From: Pseudoalteromonas sp. GCY
Lineage (GTDB): Bacteria; Pseudomonadota; Gammaproteobacteria; Enterobacterales; Alteromonadaceae
Direction of reading: 5' to 3'
DNA length: 64,000 nt
NCBI RefSeq assembly: GCF_016695175.1
Contig: NZ_CP068023.1
Location: forward strand, 4,068,501-4,132,500
Shown here: positions 34,846 through 42,329 of the stretch, piece by piece
Position numbering within the stretch: the stretch's first letter is position 1
How the letters are laid out: each line of letters opens with the position of its first letter
The notes under the pieces: generated by a model
Seen by the model: the letters and a program-made list of their open reading frames with translations, nothing else
Database searches by the model: none
What the model was told of the DNA's origin: nothing
Made by a program: the position numbers and the translations under genes

Positions 34846-36325
34846 AATACAGTCACTCACCATCCTTGGTGGCGGTACCGCAGGTTGGATGTGCGCAGCC
34901 TACCTTGCTAAGCATCAACCTAATTTATCGGTCACGGTGATTGAGTCATCGAGTATTGGCAGAATTGGCGTTGGCGAAGGCTCAACGCCACATTTGCAGC
35001 TTTTTATGCAAAGCCTTGGTGTGAAAGAACGCGATTGGATGCCCGCATGCCAAGCAAGCTATAAAACCGGGATCTATTTTGATAACTGGAATGGCGACAA
35101 TGGCAGCTATTTCCATCCCTTCTTCTCTGAAATGGATGCAAAAACAGCGGAAGTCTACTTTGTCAACGCCAATGCCAGACGTCGTGGTAGCGAATATATA
35201 GATAAACCCGAACATTACTTCTTAGCCGCAGTGCTGGCCGACAAGCAACAAGCACCTCTGCCACAGCGTCCATTACCAAGGGCGCTTGAATACGGCTATC
35301 ACTTTGATGCGCAAAAACTTGCGGATTGGTTAAGGGCATTTAGCCTAGCGCGAGGCGTAAAGCATATTCAAAGTACGGTGAGTAGCGTACAGCATCATGC
35401 CAAAGAAATTATTGCACTGACACTTGAGTCGGGTGAGCAGGTGAAAAGCGATTTTTACGTCGATGCCTCAGGGTTTAACGCCCTGCTGATAGAGAAAACG
35501 CTCGAAGTGCCCTTTATTTCCTTTGCAGATCAGTTACTCAATGATTCAGCTGTCGCGATTGCCGGCGCTAAAATAAGCCCGCTACCTTCAAGCACTTCTG
35601 CTATCGCGATGCCGTGCGGCTGGCGCTGGCGGATCCCGCTACAAGGCAGAACCGGACATGGTTACGTGTACAGCAGCGCTCATACCACCCCCGAAGAGGC
35701 TGAGGCTCAACTGCGTGAAGCCGCGCAACTCGATAAAGGACAAGCCAAACATCTCACTATGAAAGTGGGCATGATGGCGCGCAGTATTGAAGGCAATGTG
35801 TTTGCTATTGGCCTCGCGCAGAGCTTTATTGAACCACTCGAAGCCACCGCGCTGATGGTCACAGGTTATAGCATTGAGTTATTGAATGGACTGCTTTCGC
35901 AACAGCTCGAGGCACAAGCCATCAATCAACAACTGTCAGAGCTGGTGCTCGGTATTAAAGAGTATGTACTGGCACATTACGCCACCAGCAAGCGCGCAGA
36001 TTCACCGTATTGGCAAGATGCGAAAATCGCAGCACTGAGCTTAAACGAGCTCGATGAGCTGCTCACACACTGGCGTAGCGGTGGTGATTTTGATGCTTGG
36101 CTCAACCAACACAGGATGCACTCTCCCTATATTCGTCCCAGTTGGTATTGCTTACTTGGCGGTATGGATCATCGCGATAGCACCTGCCAAATGCCCTTTG
36201 ATCAAGCACCACAGCATATTGAACAGGCGGCCAAGGCCTATCTTACGAAGCTTAGTGATGAGCATTTTATTGCCCATACAACCGCACTGGAACAATTACA
36301 GCGAGTACAAGCATTCCGTGCATAA
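34838..36325 (+). CDS. Tryptophan-halogenase-like flavoprotein of the sugar-utilisation locus
   Basis: A 495-residue flavin-dependent halogenase-family protein. The FAD motif ILGGGTAGWMCAA is near residue 8 and the halogenase signature CGWRWRIPLQ (W-x-W-x-I-P) near 263. The residues that align by eye with the catalytic Lys (in SYKTGIYF) and Glu (in IEPLEATAL) of PrnA-type enzymes are present. The start at 34838 is one of two created by an 18-bp duplication; 34820 is the alternative. Homologues next to TonB-dependent receptors of sugar loci are common in marine gammaproteobacteria and Caulobacter, where their substrate is unknown. It lies between the receptor and a GlcNAc-type transporter, so a role in carbohydrate uptake or modification is more likely than in a halogenated metabolite. 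Confidence 0.88.
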   Translation: MKTIQSLTILGGGTAGWMCAAYLAKHQPNLSVTVIESSSIGRIGVGEGSTPHLQLFMQSLGVKERDWMPACQASYKTGIYFDNWNGDNGSYFHPFFSEMDAKTAEVYFVNANARRRGSEYIDKPEHYFLAAVLADKQQAPLPQRPLPRALEYGYHFDAQKLADWLRAFSLARGVKHIQSTVSSVQHHAKEIIALTLESGEQVKSDFYVDASGFNALLIEKTLEVPFISFADQLLNDSAVAIAGAKISPLPSSTSAIAMPCGWRWRIPLQGRTGHGYVYSSAHTTPEEAEAQLREAAQLDKGQAKHLTMKVGMMARSIEGNVFAIGLAQSFIEPLEATALMVTGYSIELLNGLLSQQLEAQAINQQLSELVLGIKEYVLAHYATSKRADSPYWQDAKIAALSLNELDELLTHWRSGGDFDAWLNQHRMHSPYIRPSWYCLLGGMDHRDSTCQMPFDQAPQHIEQAAKAYLTKLSDEHFIAHTTALEQLQRVQAFRA

Positions 36326-36332
36326 CCCAATT

Positions 36333-36406
36333 GCGGGTGATGGTGAGATTCCCCTTGATCTTTTTGTTTGTCTGCCCACAAGCGAGATCGCCACGCCATC
36401 ACCCGC
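36333..36406 (+). repeat. Large inverted repeat filling the halogenase-MFS gap
   Basis: GCGGGTGATGG (36333-36343) and CCATCACCCGC (36396-36406) are perfect 11-bp inverted repeats 52 bases apart, covering nearly all of the 106-base gap. The enclosed segment contains a T-rich run (CTTTTTGTTTG). It could form a large hairpin in the operon mRNA (processing or stability element), or be a remnant of a small palindromic repeat. Confidence 0.6.
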
Positions 36407-36431
36407 TCTCTAATGAAGGTGGAAATACAAC

Positions 36432-37697
36432 ATGAAAAAAAGCTACCTAGTGATTGCCTTAGTATTGGCAACCTTTTTTACGGTGTCCTTTATCACCAAT
36501 ATTTTAGGCGCGATTTTTCCAGCATTAATAGAAAGTTACAGCATAGGTCTAACGCTTGCGGGGTTTTTCCCGTTCGCCTTTTTTATCGCTTACGGTGTGA
36601 TGTCTATTCCGGCGGGACTGCTAGTTCAGCGTTTTGGAGAAAAAACCGTTATGCAGCTCGCATTTACCCTTGCTGCAATTGGTGCAACGACCTTTGTGCT
36701 AACGCCAACGTTTGCCATTGCCATGGTTGCGTTGTTTATGCTCGGCTGTGCCATGGCACTACTGCAAGTGGCTATCAATCCACTATTACGCGCTAGCGGT
36801 GGTTCGGAACACTTTGCCGTGCTTTCGGTGTTTGCGCAGTTGATGTTTGGTGCTGCCGCAACACTCGCGCCTTTGGTGTATAGCAAACTACAGTCTCAAG
36901 TCACCACCGCAGAGGGATTTGGCGGAGCGCTGTCTGGTGTTATCCCAGCAGATAAAACCTGGCTAAGTATCTATGCGGTATTCGCTATCCTAAGCGTCGT
37001 GATGCTATTACTCTCGCAATTTACGCCATTTAGCGCGGTACCCGAGCAGAAAAAGCAGCAGCTGAGCTGGTCACAAAGTATCGGTTTTTTTAAAGATAAA
37101 ACCGTATTGAAATTTTTTGCCGCCATCGCCGCTTATGTTGCGCTAGAACAAGGTGTCGCTAACCTTATTTCCGTCTTTTTGCAGCAATATCATGGCCTAG
37201 ACCCAGCCACCGAAGGCGCAAAAGTAGTGAGCGAATTCTGGTTATGCTTAACCTTAGGCTGTTTACTTGGACTAGCACTACTTAAACTTATTGATGCACA
37301 AAAGCTTTTGATTTTATTCAGCTTTGGCGCCGCTATCGCGCTCCTAAGTGCGTTATTCGGTAGCGCTACCGTGGCGCTTATTGCTTTTCCAATTGTGGGA
37401 TTCTTCCTCTCCATTATGTGGTCGGTCATCTTTGCTCTGGCATTAAATTCATTCAAAACCGGCCATGGCGCAATCACAGGGATTTTATGTACCGGGATCA
37501 TTGGCGGTGCTTTTATGTCTCCCATCATAGGTTTTGCGGCTGAATTGAGTAACAACTTACAACTTGCTGCCCTGCTACTGCTACTACCACTTAGCTATAT
37601 TCTGAGTGTTGGTGTATGGGCTAATCCTTTGATTAAAAATAAAACTTTTGGCAATAGTCAAAAGACGCTGTCTCAACCTCTAAATGAAAATAGTTAA
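36432..37697 (+). CDS. MFS sugar transporter, FucP/NagP-like
   Basis: A 421-residue transporter with about 12 TM helices. The segment NPLLRASGGSEHFAVLSVFAQLMFGAAATLAP (core HFAVLSVFAQL) is characteristic of the FucP-type sugar:proton symporter group that includes NagP of Shewanella. It would move GlcNAc or a related sugar across the inner membrane. AGGTGGAAATACAAC precedes the ATG. It is followed six bases later by the ROK kinase gene, consistent with uptake and phosphorylation of the same sugar. The substrate is inferred from context: the hexosaminidase gene is two genes on. Confidence 0.87.
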   Translation: MKKSYLVIALVLATFFTVSFITNILGAIFPALIESYSIGLTLAGFFPFAFFIAYGVMSIPAGLLVQRFGEKTVMQLAFTLAAIGATTFVLTPTFAIAMVALFMLGCAMALLQVAINPLLRASGGSEHFAVLSVFAQLMFGAAATLAPLVYSKLQSQVTTAEGFGGALSGVIPADKTWLSIYAVFAILSVVMLLLSQFTPFSAVPEQKKQQLSWSQSIGFFKDKTVLKFFAAIAAYVALEQGVANLISVFLQQYHGLDPATEGAKVVSEFWLCLTLGCLLGLALLKLIDAQKLLILFSFGAAIALLSALFGSATVALIAFPIVGFFLSIMWSVIFALALNSFKTGHGAITGILCTGIIGGAFMSPIIGFAAELSNNLQLAALLLLLPLSYILSVGVWANPLIKNKTFGNSQKTLSQPLNENS

Positions 37698-37703
37698 ATT
37701 ACG

Positions 37704-38579
37704 ATGAATCACTCTTTGTTATGTATTGACTTGGGTGGCACCAAAGCGCTTGTGGCTTCGGTTGCGCACACTCAGGTCGAGCAGGTACGCCAGTATGCGG
37801 TGCCTAGTCAGGCCAACTTAGACCAAGTTAATGCCTTTGTTATCCGTTTAATCGAAGAAAACCTAACAGCCGAAACAACTGGTATTGCGATTGGCGTACC
37901 AAGCACACTGGATGTGTGCAGCGGCACCGTGCTGACAACACAAAATATTCCTCATTGGCAAAATGTGCCTCTGAAGGGATTGTTAGAACAGCACTTTTCT
38001 TTGCCCGTTGTTGTCCATAATGACGCAAACTGCTTTGCATTTGGTGAATACTTATATGGTGGCCACCATGCCAACAACCTAATTGGCGTATGCCTTGGCA
38101 CAGGCATTGGTGCCGGTTTTGTGTTTAACGGTAATTTATATACGGGTAACCATAGTGCTGCAGGAGAGCTAGGAAACTTAAGCTATCTTGATGGAATTAT
38201 TGAAGATTATGCTTCAGGACAGTTCTTTGGGCGACAAGGAATTGAAGGAAGGTGGTTGGCCGAACAAGCACGCAGTGGCGACCCATTTGCACTACAACAA
38301 TTTGAGACTTTTGGCAGTCACGTTGGTCATGCACTCGCGCAAATAGTCATGGTGCTGAACCCTGATGTCATTGTACTTGGCGGCTCCGTGACGCATTCAT
38401 ATGACTATTTTAACGCTGCACTTGAAGCCAAGATGCAGCAGTTGCTTGGCAATGCTTTATATCAATCCGTTCGTGTCATTCCAAGCATCTTAAATCACGC
38501 GCCACTTTTAGGGGCATACGGATTGTTTCAACACAATAAAATTAACCATGATAACAAGGAACTAGCCAATGAAGTTTAA
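37704..38579 (+). CDS. ROK-family sugar kinase (probable GlcNAc kinase) lacking the zinc motif
   Basis: A 291-residue kinase of the ROK family. The phosphate-binding start LCIDLGGTKALVAS is intact. The catalytic Asp lies in VVHNDANCFAFGEY near residue 112, and the second phosphate loop GVCLGTGIGAGFVFNG near 128-143. The expected zinc site CxCGxxGCxE, found in most ROK kinases after the GELG segment, is missing; the stretch after AAGELGN reads LSYLDGIIEDYASG with no cysteine. It probably phosphorylates GlcNAc delivered by the MFS transporter. The ribosome site is weak, and the 3' end overlaps the hexosaminidase gene by 11 bases. Confidence 0.85.
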   Translation: MNHSLLCIDLGGTKALVASVAHTQVEQVRQYAVPSQANLDQVNAFVIRLIEENLTAETTGIAIGVPSTLDVCSGTVLTTQNIPHWQNVPLKGLLEQHFSLPVVVHNDANCFAFGEYLYGGHHANNLIGVCLGTGIGAGFVFNGNLYTGNHSAAGELGNLSYLDGIIEDYASGQFFGRQGIEGRWLAEQARSGDPFALQQFETFGSHVGHALAQIVMVLNPDVIVLGGSVTHSYDYFNAALEAKMQQLLGNALYQSVRVIPSILNHAPLLGAYGLFQHNKINHDNKELANEV

Positions 38580-41115
38580 TCGGCTTATGGCCCTACTTTT
38601 TGGGGTGTCGTCACCCCTTTATGCGCTCGACCAAACCGCAGTAAACTGGTTAGGCCAAAATCTTGATGTAAAGTACACCTTGCTTGATAGCAAGCCAAGC
38701 ACCTGCCCCAAGGCACAACAAAAGTGTTATTACTCAGAGTTGAGCTTTAGCGTAGCCACAGAAAATACCAAGGCAAATAATGACTTTGCTATCTTTTTTA
38801 GCCAACTGATGCCGATTTACCATGTTGAGGGCGATAACTTTGCCATCACCCATATCAATGGTGATATTCACAAAATCACGCCTGCGGCAGGGTTTAGTGG
38901 GTTTTCAAGTGCCCCCACTACCGTGCGCTTTTATACTCAGGACTCTCAGGTTACGCGCTCAGAATTTATGCCAAATTATGTTGTAACGGACGCGCAGCTT
39001 AAGCTCACCCCACAAGTGATCAAAAGCACGCAAACCCAGCGCGATAACGACACAGGACTTGAGCTACAACCTTATCTGACGCCATTTGATTCGCTCAACC
39101 AGCTGCAAACTAGCAGTAAAGATGACACGCCGTGGATGGGTAGCGAATACTTATATCAACATCAAGTGAAGCCAACACTTGATGCTGCGATTGGGCTGAT
39201 ACCAAAACCTAAACAACTGACTGTGGTGTCCGATAAACGACTCAATTTAGCGGCCGGTATTAATCTGCAACTTTCGGGCGTTTCCGCTGAGGCTATCGCC
39301 ATGGCACAACAGCGTCTCAATACCCTCGGAGTAAAAAGCACCAAGAACGGACTTGTAGTTAATGTCGCTGTAAAGCCAAATAAGCAATCAAGCCCACATT
39401 ATCAACTGACGGTCGCCGAAAACAATATCTCAATCCAAGCCAATAACAGCGCCGCAGCATTTTATGCGCTACAAAGCCTTGCAGGACTGTTGGATATTAA
39501 TGATTTGAGTATTCCCATGGTGGATATTATTGATACACCAAGGTATGACTTTCGTGGTTTACACGTCGATGTTGCCCGCAACTTCCGCTCCAAAGCCTTT
39601 ATTTTACAAACCATTGAGCAGATGGCGGCGTATAAGCTAAATAAATTGCACCTTCATTTAGCGGATGATGAAGGCTGGCGCTTAGCCATAGACGGTCTTG
39701 ATGAGCTCACGTCTGTTGGCGCTTATCGCTGCTTTGATTTAACTGAAACTCGCTGCTTATTGCCGCAATTAGGCGCAGGAAATGATAAAAACGCGCAAGT
39801 AAATGGCTTTTACTCTGCAGAGGATTATATTGAAATCCTGCGCTATGCCAAGGCGCATCATATCGAGGTGTTACCCTCATTAGATATGCCAGGTCACTCA
39901 CGCGCTGCAATCATCGCCATGGAAGCGCGATATAAAAAGTTGATGGCACAAGGCAAACCTGAGGATGCGCAGCAATATCGATTAGTAGAAACGGCTGATA
40001 AGACGCGTTACAGCTCCATTCAACATTACAACGACAACACGCTAAATGTCTGTATTGCAAACACTTATACCTTTATCGACAAAGTATTAAGCGAAGTAAA
40101 AGTGCTGCATGACCGTGCTGGTGTACCACTCAACACTTACCATATAGGTGCAGATGAAACCGCAGGTGCTTGGCTAGAATCGCCGGCTTGTAAAAAATTG
40201 CAGGCAAGCGTGAAAGATTTTACCAACTTTAACGGTTACTTCATTGAACGGATCGCAAAGTTACTAGATAAAAAAGGAATACAAGTTGCAGGGTGGAGCG
40301 ACGGTTTAGGTGATGTACGTGCTGCGAATATGCCAGCAAACGTACAGAGCAATGCTTGGGCGACATTAAGCGAAAACGGGCACGTGGTCGCACATCGCTT
40401 CGCCAATCAGGGCTGGCAGGTTGTCTTGTCTAGCCCTGATGTAACCTACTTTGACTTTCCATATCAGTCTCACCCAGAAGAGCGTGGTAATCACTGGGCA
40501 AGCCGTGCTATCGAAAGCAAAAAGATGTTTGAGTTTATGCCAGACAACCTCCCTGCGCATGCAGAGATCTGGAAAAATACCAATAACCACGCCTACATAG
40601 CCAACGACAGCGACTCATCACTAAACAAAGGGGTTAAGTTTGCTGGGCTCCAAGGACACTTGTGGAGTGAAATGCTGCGCAGTGATGCACAAGCCGAATA
40701 CATGCTTTATCCACGGTTATTGGCCCTTGCAGAGCGTGCATGGCACCATGCAGAGTGGGAATTACCCTACCAAGCCGGTCGTATATACAGCCAATCTAGT
40801 GGATATTTTACGGCTAAGTTACAGGCGCAACGTGAGGCTGATTGGCAACGATTCGTGGCTATTTTGGGCCTTCAAGAGCTGCCTAAATTAGCACAAGCCG
40901 GAATTGAGTTTCGCATTCCTGTCGTCGCCGCAAAACAGCTATCTGGAGCAAAACTCGACGCTTTTACCGCCATTCCGGGTTTTGCTATCGAAGCACAGCT
41001 TGAAAACGGCAACTGGGTGCCCTTCAATGCCTCACTTAATCAAGTAAAGGCGCTTAGAGCGCTGCACCCAAGCTCCGGTCGCAAAGGACGAACTTTGAGT
41101 TTAGAGAAGAAATAA
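38569..41115 (+). CDS. Beta-N-acetylhexosaminidase, GH20
   Basis: An 848-residue chitobiase-type enzyme. The signal peptide ends near LYALD (about residue 20). An N-terminal carbohydrate-binding CHB_HEX domain (about 25-170) is followed by the GH20b domain (about 210-325) and the catalytic TIM barrel (about 328-760) starting RYDFRGLHVDVARNF. The catalytic pair is Asp529-Glu530 in YHIGADETAG; the Glu is the acid/base and the Asp orients the substrate acetamido group. A C-terminal CHB_HEX_C domain ends the protein. It releases GlcNAc from chitooligosaccharides in the periplasm, feeding the MFS transporter and ROK kinase. AAGGA precedes the ATG, which overlaps the kinase gene. Confidence 0.93.
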   Translation: MKFNRLMALLFGVSSPLYALDQTAVNWLGQNLDVKYTLLDSKPSTCPKAQQKCYYSELSFSVATENTKANNDFAIFFSQLMPIYHVEGDNFAITHINGDIHKITPAAGFSGFSSAPTTVRFYTQDSQVTRSEFMPNYVVTDAQLKLTPQVIKSTQTQRDNDTGLELQPYLTPFDSLNQLQTSSKDDTPWMGSEYLYQHQVKPTLDAAIGLIPKPKQLTVVSDKRLNLAAGINLQLSGVSAEAIAMAQQRLNTLGVKSTKNGLVVNVAVKPNKQSSPHYQLTVAENNISIQANNSAAAFYALQSLAGLLDINDLSIPMVDIIDTPRYDFRGLHVDVARNFRSKAFILQTIEQMAAYKLNKLHLHLADDEGWRLAIDGLDELTSVGAYRCFDLTETRCLLPQLGAGNDKNAQVNGFYSAEDYIEILRYAKAHHIEVLPSLDMPGHSRAAIIAMEARYKKLMAQGKPEDAQQYRLVETADKTRYSSIQHYNDNTLNVCIANTYTFIDKVLSEVKVLHDRAGVPLNTYHIGADETAGAWLESPACKKLQASVKDFTNFNGYFIERIAKLLDKKGIQVAGWSDGLGDVRAANMPANVQSNAWATLSENGHVVAHRFANQGWQVVLSSPDVTYFDFPYQSHPEERGNHWASRAIESKKMFEFMPDNLPAHAEIWKNTNNHAYIANDSDSSLNKGVKFAGLQGHLWSEMLRSDAQAEYMLYPRLLALAERAWHHAEWELPYQAGRIYSQSSGYFTAKLQAQREADWQRFVAILGLQELPKLAQAGIEFRIPVVAAKQLSGAKLDAFTAIPGFAIEAQLENGNWVPFNASLNQVKALRALHPSSGRKGRTLSLEKK

Positions 41116-41220
41116 CGAATAAGAGCGACATGATGCTAAGCCCTACTTAGTTCTTAGCATCTCTATCACCATTATCAGGCGCAAAAGAAACGTTGAGAAA
41201 ATGTAATTAATAGCAAAATG

Positions 41221-41249
41221 TTGAAAAAGTAACAAATATGTTTTAGCTT
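41221..41249 (+). promoter_or_regulatory. Promoter candidate for the first lanthipeptide precursor
   Basis: TTGAAA (41221-41226), a 17-base spacer, and TAGCTT (41244-41249). The sequence CAAAATGTTGA leading into the -35 and TAGCTTA at the -10 are the same, at the same spacing, as upstream of the second precursor gene at 48403-48431. The -10 itself is a poor TATAAT match, which makes the conservation between the two copies more telling than the match to consensus. Confidence 0.5.
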
Positions 41250-41350
41250 AGTTGTCGTGTTACTTTTTTGTTCAATTAAGAATAAATCAGATGACATAAC
41301 TACAATACATTGAGCTCGACCAGAGCCCATAATTTAGAAGGAATACTAAA

Positions 41351-41524
41351 GTGAAATTATCGTTAAACAAAAAGAAAATCAAAGCTCTATCAGCAGATAA
41401 GCAAACTGTACCAGCAGTAATGACTCCACAGGTTGCAGGCGGCGCGCTTCGTTTCAGCCAAGACAGGCTAACGCATTGTGTTGCCAATACGTGTGGTCGC
41501 CATACTTGCCCTGATATTTACTAA
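41351..41524 (+). CDS. Class I lanthipeptide precursor, first (LanA1)
   Basis: A 57-residue precursor with GTG start (AAGGA eight bases upstream). The leader MKLSLNKKKIKALSADKQTV and the next residues end in PQVAGG (Gly31), a double-glycine site for the C39 peptidase of the exporter. The 26-residue core has Cys at core positions 12, 17 and 22, with Ser5, Thr10, Thr16 and Thr21 available for dehydration. It ends ANTCGRHTCPDIY. The leader is nearly the same as that of the precursor at 48518, and both cores end in [ST]CxxHTC. Together these features, and the LanB, LanC and LanT genes nearby, identify a lanthipeptide. It lies 2.4 kb from lanB, beyond two other genes. Confidence 0.85.
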   Translation: MKLSLNKKKIKALSADKQTVPAVMTPQVAGGALRFSQDRLTHCVANTCGRHTCPDIY

Positions 41525-41546
41525 TCGAGAGTAAATAACACAGTTC

Positions 41547-41570
41547 AGTGTCTCCTTGGAGGCACTTTAA
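41547..41570 (+). terminator. Weak terminator-like hairpin after the first precursor
   Basis: AGTGTCTCC (41547-41555) pairs with GGAGGCACT (41558-41566) with one G-T pair and a two-base loop, followed by TTAA. It lies between the convergent precursor and the gene at 41574-42092. The T-run is short. Confidence 0.45.
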
Positions 41571-41573
41571 AGC

Positions 41574-42092
41574 TTACTTAAATTTAACTTTTTTGTCGCT
41601 TTTCGTATAAATTCGCGACTCAGGTTTAGTCCACTTGCCGTTTTTCAAGTATTGCGTCGATACCGTAAATTGACCACTCTCAAACTTACTGGTTGATTTC
41701 ACCTTTGTAATACCATCTTTGTTATTGATAACCTCTTCGTATGCCACAAACTCGGTCTGGCTCAGGACTTCCATCGTTCCTTGGGTGTAAAATCCTGCCG
41801 TCGTAAAATAGTAAAACACTAGACTGTTTTTACTTTTATCCCAGAAAATTAATGACTCTCCGCCGTACATGCCATCGTTGATTGAATGTAAGGTACGAAT
41901 GGCTGTGCCATTTAAAGCCCGTTCCCAGTGACTGACATCCTGCATCTTTGGTTTATCTGAAGGCACGTCAAAGTCCGATTGCCAAGTACCAAGATAAGGT
42001 GTAAACACCGAGAGTTCTTCATTTAATTTTTCATTAGCCCAAGATAGCGTACTGAATATCACCAATATGGCGAGCCCGAACTTTTTCATCAT
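41574..42092 (-). CDS. Secreted protein of unknown function (DUF1579-like fold)
   Basis: A 172-residue protein with signal peptide KKFGLAILVIFSTLSWA cleaved before NEKLNE. The mature part of about 150 residues reads as a lipocalin-like beta-barrel (YLGTWQSDFDVP, ALNGTAIRTLHSINDG, SLIFWDKSKNSLVFYYFTTAG), similar from memory to DUF1579-type proteins. It should be periplasmic. Two adjacent ATGs are possible; the first (42092) is used here. It is convergent with the first lanthipeptide precursor and divergent from the flavoprotein gene. Sequence alone does not show whether it takes part in lanthipeptide biology, for instance by binding the product or giving immunity. Confidence 0.6.
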   Translation of the reverse strand: MMKKFGLAILVIFSTLSWANEKLNEELSVFTPYLGTWQSDFDVPSDKPKMQDVSHWERALNGTAIRTLHSINDGMYGGESLIFWDKSKNSLVFYYFTTAGFYTQGTMEVLSQTEFVAYEEVINNKDGITKVKSTSKFESGQFTVSTQYLKNGKWTKPESRIYTKSDKKVKFK

Positions 42093-42329
42093 TTTTATTT
42101 CCGTTGATTGTGTCTCACTCAGTATAAATCCTCATGCGTAGGTTGCGTACTTAAGATAAACCTGTCACTCCTCCCGTTGGTAAAAAAACATTGCAAATAC
42201 ACAATTAATACACATTTTAAAACAACAATTACACAACAAATTAATATCATAACTGCAATAGGGAAACGGGGAACGTTACCCTGTCTAGAGTAGTTGTTGC
42301 AGCACCAACACCAACAAGGAACAACGAAC

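Noticed and set aside
34838..36325. Halogenated natural-product gene cluster
   Set aside because: The halogenase-like gene is embedded among sugar receptor, transporter, kinase and hexosaminidase genes; no biosynthetic genes flank it.
41132..41161. Terminator after the hexosaminidase gene
   Set aside because: GATGCTAAG and CTTAGCATC form a stem but the loop is 12 bases and there is no T-run; termination is possible but not supported.
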